A stretch of DNA of 64,000 bases from Flavobacterium akiainvivens (GCF_001278115.1 NZ_LIYD01000005.1:1370551-1434550); one strand, 5' to 3'; numbered from the stretch's first letter, positions 1 to 8,499 are shown. The notes: a model not told the origin generated them from the sequence alone. Translations and numbers: made by a program.

Positions 1-432
1 CTTGCCTACTTTCTTGTTAGGGTAAGCATGGTGCGCCGGCGCCGAATTGATATAGAAATAAGGTTGTTCGCCATCTACGGCCTCAAAAATTACTTCTTTA
101 TTTCCTTTGCCCACATACAGGGCTTCTTTTTTATTAAGCTCGTACACAGTACCGTCTACCGTAACGCGGCCTTTACCGCCCACGTTAACTATGCCCAGCT
201 CACGGCGTTCTAAAAAGTATTCTGCCTTAAGTTCATCAATAGTTTCCAGCACAAGAGGTTTGGTTACCGGCATGGCGCCACCCACAATGTAGCGGTCATA
301 CATGGTATATACTAAACTAATGGTATCTTCTTCAAAAACAGTGGGTATAAGGAAATGCTCGCGTAGCTCTTCGGTAGTGTAGTATTTTACATCTTCAGGG
401 TGGTGCGCGTAGCGAAATTCAGACTTAGTCAT
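1..432 (-). CDS. kduI: 5-keto-4-deoxyuronate isomerase KduI (C-terminus cut by window edge)
   Basis: The 144 visible residues are the N-terminal half of a KduI-type 4-deoxy-L-threo-5-hexosulose-uronate ketol-isomerase, which isomerises the unsaturated uronate product of pectin or glycosaminoglycan lyases to 3-deoxy-D-glycero-2,5-hexodiulosonate in the cytosol. Diagnostic stretches match the family: DRYIVGGAMPVTK, YFLERRELGIVNVGG, a VDG turn, ALYVGKGNKEVIFE and the APAHHAYPNKK segment. The metal-binding cupin residues lie beyond the window. The frame is open to base 1. It begins 33 bases after the stop of the DUF4861 gene on the same strand, so the two are probably cotranscribed. The locus is probably the edge of a uronate-polysaccharide utilisation cluster (inference). 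Confidence 0.93.
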   Translation of the reverse strand, partial: MTKSEFRYAHHPEDVKYYTTEELREHFLIPTVFEEDTISLVYTMYDRYIVGGAMPVTKPLVLETIDELKAEYFLERRELGIVNVGGKGRVTVDGTVYELNKKEALYVGKGNKEVIFEAVDGEQPYFYINSAPAHHAYPNKKVGK

Positions 433-465
433 TTTTATGTTTGTAGTGTTTGGTTATTATCTTAA

Positions 466-1650
466 TTATTTGATAGTTACGGCAAGCGGGCTTGCTATTA
501 TCTCGGCCTGTTTTTTAAGCAGGGCTTCCCATTCAGCCGCATTTTTAGCCTGACCACCCTTTTCCCAGGCAAAACCGGCATAGTAAGTTACCTCACCAGA
601 TGGCTTAGTAAGCACTATCAGGTTGCTCTGGTCTTTGGTTTTACTCTTATTATCAAAGGCTTTTTCTACTATTCCCGCCGGAAATACCAGGCCTTCACCC
701 ACATAGAGACCATCAATGGCTTCATGATGGGCAAAAATCCCCTTATTGGTACTTATCACGGTTTTGCCTTTATTATCGTGCAGTGTAATGCCCACTGCAT
801 AGTTTGGCAACACGTTTACTGACTTGTAGCGTACTTCAAACTTTGAAAAATTACTGCCCAGGTCAAGCGAAATGCGCTTGGTCTCCTTTACATCATAGCC
901 ACTGTAAGGCGCATATTGTAGCTCAAATACAGTACGCAGCGGGCCTTGTGCAATGGTTTTATAGCTTATAAAGTTCTTGGAAACCAATAGGCTGTCTTTT
1001 TCCCAAACACCTGTGCCGCCTGTGCCACGGCTTGCCCCAACATGATACGGGTCATACCCCTCTCCTCGGTCTTTATGATAATACATTGGGTCTGTCTGGT
1101 AGCCTTTATACCAACTGTTTATAACAGACTCAGGCGTTCGTTTCAGCCAGATGTCTATACCGCTGCTCAGGGTGCCGTTTTCACGTTTTTGTTCAGTACG
1201 CTGCTGGGCATCAGGCCCGTAAGTACGAAAAGCTACTTTATCATTTTCCCAGGTATAATCATCTGTACGTTCAGGTACAAAGCGGGAATATGCCACAATA
1301 TTACTCTCAGGCGCTTTGTTACCATCGGCATTTTCAATTATATATTCTGTTGAGGCATTGGCTTTTATAACTGCCATAAACAGCAGTTCATCATTTTTTC
1401 CATCTCCATCATAATCAACCCATTGCAGGGTTTGCCATTTACCAGTCGACTTATTTTTTACACCTATTTCCTGCTCCTGGCGGCCTTTAAGCACTTCTGC
1501 CAAATCCTTATACTTAATAGCTACAACCTCATTACGTTCAAAACCCAGGGTGTTTTTAACAGTTACGTTTAATGATTTCTGGGCAAAAAGCGGCATTGCT
1601 GCCATAAGAGCAACAGCCACAGCAAATTGCCTGTTATTTACTATCTTCAT
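466..1650 (-). CDS. DUF4861 family secreted protein
   Basis: A 394-residue protein with a signal peptide (hydrophobic stretch ending AMPLFAQ at about residue 24). The body resembles DUF4861 proteins, which recur in Bacteroidota gene clusters for pectin and other uronic-acid polysaccharides. Visible hallmarks are a WVDYDGDGKNDELLF segment near residue 75, an RTYGPDAQQRTEQ segment with an SGIDIWLKR motif near residue 165, and YHVGASRGTGG near residue 205. The molecular activity is not firmly known; a periplasmic glycan-processing enzyme is a reasonable guess. It lies upstream of kduI on the same strand and divergent from the GntR regulator, fitting a uronate locus under that regulator. Confidence 0.8.
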   Translation of the reverse strand: MKIVNNRQFAVAVALMAAMPLFAQKSLNVTVKNTLGFERNEVVAIKYKDLAEVLKGRQEQEIGVKNKSTGKWQTLQWVDYDGDGKNDELLFMAVIKANASTEYIIENADGNKAPESNIVAYSRFVPERTDDYTWENDKVAFRTYGPDAQQRTEQKRENGTLSSGIDIWLKRTPESVINSWYKGYQTDPMYYHKDRGEGYDPYHVGASRGTGGTGVWEKDSLLVSKNFISYKTIAQGPLRTVFELQYAPYSGYDVKETKRISLDLGSNFSKFEVRYKSVNVLPNYAVGITLHDNKGKTVISTNKGIFAHHEAIDGLYVGEGLVFPAGIVEKAFDNKSKTKDQSNLIVLTKPSGEVTYYAGFAWEKGGQAKNAAEWEALLKKQAEIIASPLAVTIK

Positions 1651-1910
1651 TAGTGTTATTTTGTGAGCCTTTTTACAGCTAAAAAGCTTAGGCTTTTAAT
1701 TATACTATCCGCTAAAATAAGCCATTTTTCTGCTTTGTACGAAAAACCGGCATTATTTGTTTGTAACGTTACCGCACACTTGTAATTTCCAAAAATAGGG
1801 GTTAGCATATCGTGTAATGTCCTGTAGTGTCCTGCTAAAAAAGCCCGGAAAAATAGCACCTGTCTACCAATATTTTAATACATTTACATTTTAACAAAAT
1901 TTTTTGAGCC
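1651..1910. promoter_or_regulatory. Divergent intergenic region with a TGTCCTG direct repeat
   Basis: The 260 bases separate the DUF4861 gene from the divergent GntR regulator. TGTCCTG occurs at 1818-1824 and 1828-1834, exactly one helical turn apart, a plausible operator for the adjacent regulator (inference). TACATTTA at 1879-1886 is a weak match to the -7 consensus for the regulator. A 67-codon minus-strand frame fills much of the gap but shows no recognisable protein. Confidence 0.35.
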
Positions 1911-2957
1911 ATGACGCAAACGTTTGAATTAAATATCAATGAAAACTCCCGTATACCTAAGTATAAGCAGATTGTTGATTCTATTCTGGGCGATATTGCT
2001 AAGGGCAATATAAAAGTAGGCGAGAAAATACCCTCTATTAACGAGCTTAGCGAAATGTGCTACCTCTCCCGCGATACCGTTGAAAAAGCCTATAAGATAC
2101 TGAGGGACAGGAAAACAATAGTTTCCGTTAAAGGAAAAGGCTACTACATAACCCGTACCGAAAAGGTAGATAAGCTCAATATCTTCTTCCTTGTAAATAA
2201 GGCAAGTACCTACAAAATGCTTATTTACGACAGCTTTGTTAACGCCATTGGCGCATCGGGCCATGTGGAAATGTACCTGTATCACTGCGATGAAACACTG
2301 TTTATCAATGCATTAGAACGAAACATAGGCGCTTATGACTACTATGTTATCATGTCACACTTTAGGGATGAAAACTCTACCCATGTAAGCTATACCGATA
2401 AGGTTATCAGCGTTATAGAGCAGATACCCAAGGACAAGCTGATTATGATGGACAACACAAAACCCGGCATACGTGGCGACTATGGTACTATATATCAGGA
2501 TTTTAAGAACGATATTTACAGCGCCCTTAAGGAAGGACTGGAGAAAATACAGCGCTATGACAAGGTAATTTTAGTGTATCCCACTAAGGCCGTTAACCCC
2601 TACCCGCGCCGCATTGTGCACGGTTTTCAGAAGTTTTGCTCTGAGTTTAACATTGATTTTGAGATACTTGAGGAAATTTATGACGATATGGAGTTTGAAG
2701 GCCGAGACGTATATATTACCATCCAGGAGCGCGACCTCGTTAACCTTATGCGCCAGGTTAGGAACAACAAACTACAGCTGGGCACTGATATTGGCATCAT
2801 TTCTTACAACGAAACGCCTCTAAAAGAGCTACTTGGCATTACCGTTATCAGTACTGATTTTGTAGCCATGGGCGAATCTGCTGCGTATATGGTTATGAAA
2901 AACAAGAAAGAACACGTTAAAAACGTCTTTAAATATATTGAGCGAAACTCATTATAG
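1911..2957 (+). CDS. GntR-family regulator with periplasmic-binding-protein-like effector domain
   Basis: A 348-residue cytosolic transcription factor. Residues about 12-80 form a GntR winged helix (IPKYKQIVDSILGDIAKGNIKVGEKIPSINELSE, then LSRDTVEKAYKILRD and KGKGYYI). From residue 85 onward the sequence resembles the LacI/PBP1 sugar-binding fold, ending with GIISYNETPLKELLGITVISTDF and GESAAYMVM, typical of the last PBP1 lobe. This GntR-PBP arrangement is common in Bacteroidota regulators of sugar loci. It is divergent from the DUF4861-kduI pair and probably controls it in response to a uronate or other sugar (inference). A terminator follows directly. Confidence 0.85.
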   Translation: MTQTFELNINENSRIPKYKQIVDSILGDIAKGNIKVGEKIPSINELSEMCYLSRDTVEKAYKILRDRKTIVSVKGKGYYITRTEKVDKLNIFFLVNKASTYKMLIYDSFVNAIGASGHVEMYLYHCDETLFINALERNIGAYDYYVIMSHFRDENSTHVSYTDKVISVIEQIPKDKLIMMDNTKPGIRGDYGTIYQDFKNDIYSALKEGLEKIQRYDKVILVYPTKAVNPYPRRIVHGFQKFCSEFNIDFEILEEIYDDMEFEGRDVYITIQERDLVNLMRQVRNNKLQLGTDIGIISYNETPLKELLGITVISTDFVAMGESAAYMVMKNKKEHVKNVFKYIERNSL

Positions 2958-2975
2958 AGTAATATAAAACGTACA

Positions 2976-3014
2976 AAAAAAACCTGCCGCAAAATTCCGC
3001 CAGGTTTTTTTTTT
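2976..3014 (+). terminator. Rho-independent terminator after the GntR regulator
   Basis: AACCTGCCG and CGCCAGGTT form a stem with one mismatch around a short loop, followed by a run of nine or more T. The sequence is nearly identical to the terminator after the helicase gene at 23930-23965. Confidence 0.85.
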
Positions 3015-3040
3015 GCATGAAAATTCTGAAATTTAAGGCC

Positions 3041-3096
3041 AAAAAGTGCTTAATATTTCACTTTTGGAGTTTGTTTTCACGGTGTGAAATATCAAA
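3041..3096 (+). repeat. 56-bp dispersed intergenic element, copy A
   Basis: First of three indel-free copies (others at 23994-24049 and 57683-57738); about 47 of 56 columns are identical in all three by eye. It contains CAAAAAGTG facing CACTTTTGG around a 10-base loop, and AATATTTCAC facing GTGAAATAT at longer range; the two pairings share the TTTCAC strand. In this copy and copy B the similarity extends upstream through the preceding terminator. It lies about 105 bases upstream of the candidate GH97 promoter. Confidence 0.8.
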
Positions 3097-3200
3097 TTTG
3101 TGATTGCTTTACCTCTTTCAAAAAATGGATAATATAAAATTGTTCATTTATTCATTTTTTCCTCCCCTATTTTTTTGACTTACTACTTTATCGCTCCTAT

Positions 3201-3233
3201 TTTTACGACATTTAAAAAAAATGTATATCTTCG
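3201..3233 (+). promoter_or_regulatory. Candidate promoter of the GH97 gene
   Basis: TATCTTCG at 3226-3233 differs at one base from the Bacteroidetes -7 consensus TAnnTTTG, with a TTTT tract at 3201-3204 at about the right distance for the -33 element. The expected start is near 3240, leaving a leader of about 50 bases. Confidence 0.5.
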
Positions 3234-3289
3234 TAAAAAAATAGAATAGTATAGTACAACCAAACACAAATCTCATTCTAAAAACAATC

Positions 3290-5209
3290 ATGAAAAAAAA
3301 CATCCTGCTACACACAGCGGTTTTATCGCTGGGGATTTTGCTCACCGGCTGCTCAGCCGAACGCGATGCCCTTTCGGTAAAATCTAAAGACGGATTAAAC
3401 AAAATCACACTTACCCTTAATGATGCCGGCCAGCTTCATTACAACGTTACCCGAAAAAACAACACGGTTATTTTAGACTCTCCCCTGGGCCTTGAGTGTG
3501 CCGACCTCAATTTCCTGACGGGCCTTACCGTGGCCGATGTTTCTAAAACCGAAGAGCGTCGCGAAACCTATGAGCTTAAGGTGGCCAACAACAAAACGGC
3601 CGACCACATCCTTACAACTAAGAGCATTACCTTTAAAAATGCCGAAGGCGCTACCGTAATACTCGACCTGGTGGCTACCGAAGAAGGCGTGGCGTTCCGC
3701 TACCGTTTTCCGGAAGGCACCGGCAAGAGGACACTAAAAGCCGAAACCACCGGTTTCCATATTGCTGAAAACGCCAGCGGATGGCTACAGCCCTACAACA
3801 AGGCCGGAGACTACACCCCCGGTTATGAAGATTTTTATGTAAATACCAAGCCGGGCGCCCCTATAAGTGGTGCGCGCAATGCTTCTGTGGGTTGGTGTAT
3901 GCCTGCACTGTTTAACGTTAACGACAGCAAGAGCTGGGTGCTTATTGCCGAATCAGGCGGTGAGGGTACGTTTCCCGGCAGCCACCTGAGCCCCGACAGC
4001 AAAGGCGGCACCTACAAAATTGCGTTTGCCGAGGCTGATGAGAAGTTTACGCTACCCCTGCCCGAAAAGCAAATTGCCTACCCCGAGGCTAACCTGCCGT
4101 GGACAATGCCGTGGAGGGTTATTGTAGTGGGAGACAACGCCGGGGATATCCTGCTGTCTACCCTGATAACCGACCTTGCCCCTGCTTCTAAAATTGAAGA
4201 TACTTCGTGGATTGAATCAGGCAAGGCAGCATGGTCGTGGTGGTCGCACCCTGACGACCATTCGCCGGAGATATACAAGGAGTTTACAGATGTTTCTGCC
4301 GCTTTTGGCTTTAAGTATACCCTGTTTGATGCCGGTTGGGAAAAAGCCAACCAGGAGGGCAAAATTATAGACCATGCACTTGCCAAAGGCATTCAGCCAC
4401 TGGTATGGGGCTATTCATCTGAATATTATGACCCTGTAAGGAGGCAAAAAAGGTTTAAGGAACTTGCCGCTATGGGCGTTAAGGGGGTTAAGATAGACTT
4501 TTGGTGTTCAGACAGGCAGGAGGTTTTGGCCACTCTGCCACAGGTTTTTGAAGACGCTGCAAAAGAGCACCTGCTGGTTAACCTGCACGGCACCACCATG
4601 CCGCGCGGCTGGCACCGCACCTGGCCTAACTTTGTTACGGCCGAGGGTATTTTAGGTACCGAAAGCTATTTTTATGAGCCGCGTTTCCCGGAACTGGCTG
4701 CATCACAAAACACCATACTGCCGTTTACACGCAACGTAGCCGGCCCGGCAGACTACACGCCGCTTGCCCTTACCATGAGGCTGTACCCACGCCTTAACAC
4801 CGCCATACACGAGCTGGCAACGGCCATGACCTATACATCGGGCATTATACACTTTGCCGATTCTAAAGAGGTATTTGAGTCGCTTCCGGCGGAAGTAAAA
4901 ACCCTGCTGAAAGACCTGCCTGCCACCTGGGATAAAACCGAATGCATTGTTGCCGAACCCGGCAAAGCACTGGTACTGGCACGCCAAAAAGGCAACCTGT
5001 CTTACATTGTGGGCATAAATGGCACAAACGCTGCAAATGAGGTTAGTATAGACCTTGCAAAATACGGCAAAGGCTATTCTAAATACCTTATAATATCTGA
5101 AGGGGCCGACCCGCTTATGGGCTTTAAGGTAGAAACCCATACTATTGCTTCAGGCTTTAAGCACAGCATGGCGCCAAAAGGCGGCTTTATCATACAGTTT
5201 ATAAAGTAA
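3290..5209 (+). CDS. GH97 family alpha-glycosidase (lipoprotein)
   Basis: A 639-residue exported glycosidase with a lipoprotein signal (GILLTGCS, Cys about residue 21). The family pattern is clear: an N-terminal beta-sandwich, then a TIM barrel beginning near residue 300 (AAWSWWSHPDDHSPEIYKEF, YTLFDAGWE) and a C-terminal beta domain ending GGFIIQF. Asp403 in GVKIDFWCSDRQ occupies the nucleophile position of retaining GH97 enzymes such as the B. thetaiotaomicron alpha-galactosidase, and Glu452 or Glu458 (TAEGILGTE) the acid/base region. This argues for the retaining, alpha-galactosidase-like clade rather than SusB, but substrate is not settled by sequence. It stands alone between two terminators, without SusC/D partners. 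Confidence 0.9.
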   Translation: MKKNILLHTAVLSLGILLTGCSAERDALSVKSKDGLNKITLTLNDAGQLHYNVTRKNNTVILDSPLGLECADLNFLTGLTVADVSKTEERRETYELKVANNKTADHILTTKSITFKNAEGATVILDLVATEEGVAFRYRFPEGTGKRTLKAETTGFHIAENASGWLQPYNKAGDYTPGYEDFYVNTKPGAPISGARNASVGWCMPALFNVNDSKSWVLIAESGGEGTFPGSHLSPDSKGGTYKIAFAEADEKFTLPLPEKQIAYPEANLPWTMPWRVIVVGDNAGDILLSTLITDLAPASKIEDTSWIESGKAAWSWWSHPDDHSPEIYKEFTDVSAAFGFKYTLFDAGWEKANQEGKIIDHALAKGIQPLVWGYSSEYYDPVRRQKRFKELAAMGVKGVKIDFWCSDRQEVLATLPQVFEDAAKEHLLVNLHGTTMPRGWHRTWPNFVTAEGILGTESYFYEPRFPELAASQNTILPFTRNVAGPADYTPLALTMRLYPRLNTAIHELATAMTYTSGIIHFADSKEVFESLPAEVKTLLKDLPATWDKTECIVAEPGKALVLARQKGNLSYIVGINGTNAANEVSIDLAKYGKGYSKYLIISEGADPLMGFKVETHTIASGFKHSMAPKGGFIIQFIK

Positions 5210-5227
5210 GTTTTTGATACATAATTA

Positions 5228-5270
5228 AAAAGCCGGTGCACTCACGTTGATTGCACCGGCTTTTATTTTT
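5228..5270 (+). terminator. Terminator after the GH97 gene
   Basis: A perfect stem (AAAAGCCGGTGCA pairing with TGCACCGGCTTTT) around a loop of about 11 bases, followed by a T-rich tail. Confidence 0.92.
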
Positions 5271-5276
5271 ATCCTT

Positions 5277-5512
5277 TACCGAAATGTATTCCCTAACGGG
5301 AAAACACCCCATACTATCATTTGCTACCAAAATTCATTGCCTAACGGCAAATAAATACCGCATAGTATATATTACTCCACCCGCTTTTGCCGTAGGCAAT
5401 TAATTTGGGTATGTAATGAAGTTGTAGCATTGCCCCCTTTGCCGTAAGCAATCAATTTCGGTAGATATCAAATTGTAACGTGCCCCTTTGCCGTAGGCAA
5501 TCAATTTCGGTA
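5277..5512. repeat. Array of five 26-bp repeats in mixed orientation
   Basis: Copies at 5277-5302 and 5325-5351 read one way (TACCnAAATT...CCTAACGG) and copies at 5386-5411, 5438-5463 and 5487-5512 the other (TTTGCCGTAGGCAATCAATT then TCGGTA). Start-to-start spacing is 48-52 bases and the spacers of the last two units resemble each other, so the true unit is about 50 bp. TTGCCGTAGGCAA is an imperfect palindrome. No gene is present in this region. Confidence 0.8.
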
Positions 5513-5527
5513 ATTAAACCTCAATAT

Positions 5528-5580
5528 CTAAAATTTAAAATCCGTGTAAATCCGCCTAATCCGTGTCATCCGCGTTCCAT
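5528..5580. repeat. ATCCGTGT-type short tandem repeat
   Basis: Four degenerate 9-10 base units (AAATCCGTGT, AAATCCGCCT, AATCCGTGTC, ATCCGCGTT) in a row. Similar strings are familiar as dispersed intergenic sequence in Bacteroidota genomes. Function unknown. Confidence 0.6.
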
Positions 5581-5603
5581 CTATTAAAAATGTCGACTGA
5601 AAA

Positions 5604-6065
5604 TTACCCCTCAAATCGATAATCAAAAGCGCCTTTCCTCAAATTAATGCCATGCTCAGCCCAGGCTTTAAGGCAGGCGCAAAAGTTAGCCCAGCCTTCG
5701 GTATTACCTATGGCCCATTTAAGCCCCTCGGGTGTATTGGGTTCGCCGCTTTCGGTAATGGTTACCACGGTACTCCCCTTGTAATCGGCAAAGGCCATTT
5801 TCACCTCATGCTCCTTGCCATTCTCAGCTTCCCAGTAAAAAGTGATAAGCTCATCATCAATCACCTTCCCTACCCTTACGGGGAATTGTTCATCAAACTC
5901 CGGGAAACCCCATTGCAGCATCGCCCCCTCAGTAAACGGGCCGCTACTCTTGTTTATCCAGAAGTTAACCATGCCCTTTTGCGGGTTTTGTATCATTTCA
6001 AATACTTCGGCCACAGGTTTTAAAACCTGTATGGAAGCCGTTGCGGTTAAAAGGTTGTTGCTCAT
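5604..6065 (-). CDS. SRPBCC / AHSA1-like domain protein
   Basis: A 153-residue cytosolic protein with the START-like SRPBCC fold of the AHSA1 group: it begins with a beta strand and the KPVAEVFEMIQNPQKGMVNFW helix-grip opening, has strand-rich middle segments (GKVIDDELITFYWEAENGKEHEVKMAF, STVVTITESG) and ends with a long helix (GWANFCACLKAWAEHGINLRKG). Such proteins bind hydrophobic ligands; no specific ligand can be named. It is a single gene with its own promoter, divergent from the TraB-like lipoprotein. Confidence 0.85.
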   Translation of the reverse strand: MSNNLLTATASIQVLKPVAEVFEMIQNPQKGMVNFWINKSSGPFTEGAMLQWGFPEFDEQFPVRVGKVIDDELITFYWEAENGKEHEVKMAFADYKGSTVVTITESGEPNTPEGLKWAIGNTEGWANFCACLKAWAEHGINLRKGAFDYRFEG

Positions 6066-6093
6066 ACGCTGTTTTTTTTGAAGTTGGTTGTAC

Positions 6094-6101
6094 CAAATAT
6101 A
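6094..6101 (-). promoter_or_regulatory. Candidate -7 element for the SRPBCC gene
   Basis: On the minus strand this reads TATATTTG, a full match to TAnnTTTG, 29 bases before the start codon. No clear -33 element was seen. Confidence 0.5.
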
Positions 6102-6123
6102 GCAAACCCTGCCCTAACCCGCT

Positions 6124-6154
6124 TTTGTTTTGGCAATAAGTTATGCTATCTTAG
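6124..6154 (+). promoter_or_regulatory. Candidate promoter for the TraB-like lipoprotein gene
   Basis: TTTG at 6124-6127, 19 bases, then TATCTTAG at 6147-6154 (one mismatch to TAnnTTTG), 20 bases ahead of the start codon. Confidence 0.5.
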
Positions 6155-6173
6155 CATCAGTTAACCAATAGCC

Positions 6174-6923
6174 ATGAAATTTCGCAACCTGTTATTAATA
6201 GCGTGCTTTGCCCTGCTTACCACCTCGTGCATGTCGTTGGCACTTAGTGTTTTGGGCATCAACAAAAAAGAGTCGCCCATGAGTGTGTACACTAACGGCA
6301 CTAAGTCAATAGCCTATATTCCCATGAAGCACATAGGCCCAAAGGAGTTTTATGCCAATGTAGCCCGACGGGTAGACTCGCTGCAAAAACAAGGCTATAC
6401 CGTGTATATGGAAAGCGTGCGCGTAACCGACAGCCTCACACCGCAACAGCGGGATACGCTTAAGCTAAAGGTACGCAGGCTTATGGGGGTTACACTGGGC
6501 AAGGGCGGCTACCTCGATACCATAAACGGCAGGCTCATGGGCCGGAAATTCAGCAATAAAAAAGAGCTTATAAACCAGCCTGTATACAGCAAGCTGGGGG
6601 TTGACACTCTTAGCGGGCGCATTGTAGATGTTCCGTTAAACGTACTGATAAAGCAATATGAAAAGCAGTACGGCACCATACAGCTCGACGTGTGCGATTA
6701 TACCACCCCGCTTGAGGATAAGTATGACTGCGGGCGTGAAAAGCGCTCTCAGGCCAACGATTTAATTTTAAGGCACCGTAATAAAAACCTTGCCGATGCC
6801 ATTATAGCCGATAAGCACAACAAAATTGCCATACTGTATGGCGCCGCCCACGAAAGCGGGCTTTTAGAACTGTTAAAGCAGGTTGATGCCACCTGGCACC
6901 TGGATAAAAAAGAAGACCATTAA
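6174..6923 (+). CDS. TraB/GumN-like lipoprotein (tentative)
   Basis: A 249-residue lipoprotein: signal peptide with lipobox TTSC (Cys about residue 19). The first half contains AYIPMKHIGPKEFYANVARRVD followed by a QGYTVYMESVR strand, and the end contains RNKNLADAIIADKHNKIAIL then YGAAHESGLLELLK. This layout (an early conserved motif, a basic helix, and a late strand with a G-x-x-H motif) resembles TraB/GumN/TIKI-type proteins, whose biochemical role in bacteria is poorly known. The stop codon overlaps the next start (TAATG), so it is translationally coupled to the pseudouridine synthase gene, an odd pairing for a lipoprotein. Confidence 0.55.
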   Translation: MKFRNLLLIACFALLTTSCMSLALSVLGINKKESPMSVYTNGTKSIAYIPMKHIGPKEFYANVARRVDSLQKQGYTVYMESVRVTDSLTPQQRDTLKLKVRRLMGVTLGKGGYLDTINGRLMGRKFSNKKELINQPVYSKLGVDTLSGRIVDVPLNVLIKQYEKQYGTIQLDVCDYTTPLEDKYDCGREKRSQANDLILRHRNKNLADAIIADKHNKIAILYGAAHESGLLELLKQVDATWHLDKKEDH

Positions 6924-7486
6924 TGCACCGCCATTTTATAATTTACAAGCCCTGGGGCTACCTGAGCCAGTTTACCTACAACCTTAAGCGCAACAAAAAG
7001 CTGTTAGGCGAATTGCATGATTTTCCTGAAGGCACAATGGCCATAGGCCGCCTTGACGAAGACAGCGAGGGCCTGCTGCTGCTTACTACCGATGGCATGA
7101 TGAGCGAAATTGTGCGCAGCAAAAAGGTAGAAAAAGAATATTATGCCCAGGTAGACGGCCTTGTAACTCCCCTGGCTATAGAACAGCTTCAAAACGGCGT
7201 GGAGATAGGCTTTAAAGGGACAAAATATACTACCCTGCCCTGCAAAGCAACAGCTATACCTGCCCCTGACCTGCCCCAGCGCAGCAAAAAAATTCGCGAT
7301 GAGCGCCATGGCCCCACCTCATGGATTAGCATTACCGTTACCGAAGGCAAGTTCCGCCAGGTGCGCAAAATGACATCAGCAGTAGGTTTCCCCACACTAA
7401 GGCTGGTAAGGGTGCGTGTAGGCAATACTTTTTTAAATAATTTACAGCCTGGCCAGGTGCACGAAGTTGATGGTTTTGACGTGTAA
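6923..7486 (+). CDS. 23S rRNA pseudouridine synthase, RluE type
   Basis: A 187-residue pseudouridine synthase of the RsuA/RluB/E/F group without an S4 domain. The catalytic motif is GRLDEDSEGLLLLTTDG (catalytic Asp in GRLDxDSEG, about residue 43). It also has the N-terminal FIIYKPWGYLSQF, the VEKEYYAQVDG strand and the ISITVTEGKFRQVRKM motif with G-x-x-R-Q-x-R. Length and lack of S4 fit RluE, which modifies U2457 in E. coli 23S rRNA; the exact target here is inferred. It starts by overlapping the stop of the upstream lipoprotein gene. Confidence 0.9.
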   Translation: MHRHFIIYKPWGYLSQFTYNLKRNKKLLGELHDFPEGTMAIGRLDEDSEGLLLLTTDGMMSEIVRSKKVEKEYYAQVDGLVTPLAIEQLQNGVEIGFKGTKYTTLPCKATAIPAPDLPQRSKKIRDERHGPTSWISITVTEGKFRQVRKMTSAVGFPTLRLVRVRVGNTFLNNLQPGQVHEVDGFDV

Positions 7487-7639
7487 ATGCGCTGGTTTCT
7501 AAATTAGTCTACCAAATCTATATTCTTACCATATTACTCATTATCAGATAGTTTCAGGAAAAATATTTCAGCAAACACTATGAAATTCTTATAATATTTA
7601 AGAAGTTTGTAAAAGTTCTCACGCTAAAAAACCATCTGA

Positions 7640-8464
7640 TTGGAAGTAATAACCCTAATACTCATAGGCTTTATAATAGGCTCTTTCGGCACGCTCATTG
7701 GCGCAGGCGGCGGTTTTATACTGGTTCCGTTCCTGCTTATTTTTTACCCGGATCTTGGCCCGGAAGTTACCGTTGCCATTTCTATGGCGGTGGTAAGTGT
7801 AAACGCCATATCGGGCACTATGGCTTATGCCCGTTCCGGCAGGATAGATTATAAGGCGGGGGTTGTATTTGCATTGTTTACCATACCCGGGTCTATACTG
7901 GGTGCGCTAACGGTAAAGTACATTCCACAAGGGGTTTTTAATATCATCTTCGGAATCATGCTGGTATTGCTCGCAGTATACCTCTTTTATAAAAATAGCA
8001 TATCACAAAGGCAGCTTGCACTGTTTGTTCCCGGAAAGGGCCACACCAGCCACACCCTAACCGACCGCAGCGGCACTACCTATACGTATTGTTACAACAA
8101 CACAACAGGCAACCTTATAAGCCTTATTGTGGGCTATATTTCTCCCCTGCTGGGCATTGGCGGAGGTATTATTCATGTACCCGCTATGGTTAACTGGCTT
8201 AAATTCCCCGTGCATGTGGCTACGGCTACCTCACATTTTATACTGGCCATAATGGCAACGGTTACAGTGGTTACACACGCCGTTATGGGCACTTATGAGC
8301 AAACCGACACGCTTAATATGGTACTCTATCTTTCGCTGGGTGTTGTGCCGGGTGCACAGCTTGGAGCATTTTTTTCACACAGGCTTAAAAGCAGCGTTAT
8401 ACTTCAGGTGCTTAGTGCATGTATGGTTTTGGTGGGCATACGCATACTTTTTAATACCCATTAA
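7640..8464 (+). CDS. TauE/SafE-type sulfite/anion exporter family permease
   Basis: A 274-residue membrane protein with about eight membrane segments and the two glycine-rich repeats typical of PF01925: GTLIGAGGGFILVPFLL near residue 18 and SPLLGIGGGIIHVPAMV near residue 175. Members export sulfite, sulfoacetate or related anions, but substrates are rarely known. The start is TTG: the first residues MEVITLILIGFIIG align with usual family starts and no ATG lies nearby. A hydrophilic loop (about residues 128-155) carries a short Tyr/Thr-rich insert. It has no obvious operon partner. Confidence 0.85.
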   Translation: MEVITLILIGFIIGSFGTLIGAGGGFILVPFLLIFYPDLGPEVTVAISMAVVSVNAISGTMAYARSGRIDYKAGVVFALFTIPGSILGALTVKYIPQGVFNIIFGIMLVLLAVYLFYKNSISQRQLALFVPGKGHTSHTLTDRSGTTYTYCYNNTTGNLISLIVGYISPLLGIGGGIIHVPAMVNWLKFPVHVATATSHFILAIMATVTVVTHAVMGTYEQTDTLNMVLYLSLGVVPGAQLGAFFSHRLKSSVILQVLSACMVLVGIRILFNTH

Positions 8465-8475
8465 GTATTATTGCT

Positions 8476-8483
8476 TACCTTTG
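8476..8483 (+). promoter_or_regulatory. -7 element for the DUF4258-type gene
   Basis: TACCTTTG is a full match to the Bacteroidetes -7 consensus, 17 bases ahead of the start codon, giving a very short leader. It lies just after the stop of the permease gene. Confidence 0.6.
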
Positions 8484-8499
8484 CCAAAATTTTTTTGAA

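Noticed and set aside
1656..1859. 67-codon minus-strand frame in the intergenic region before DUF4861
   Set aside because: No recognisable domain, fills a regulatory gap, and overlaps the candidate operator repeat.
5277..5512. Regularly spaced repeats resembling a small CRISPR array
   Set aside because: Repeats occur in both orientations, the spacers resemble one another, and no cas gene is present in the window.
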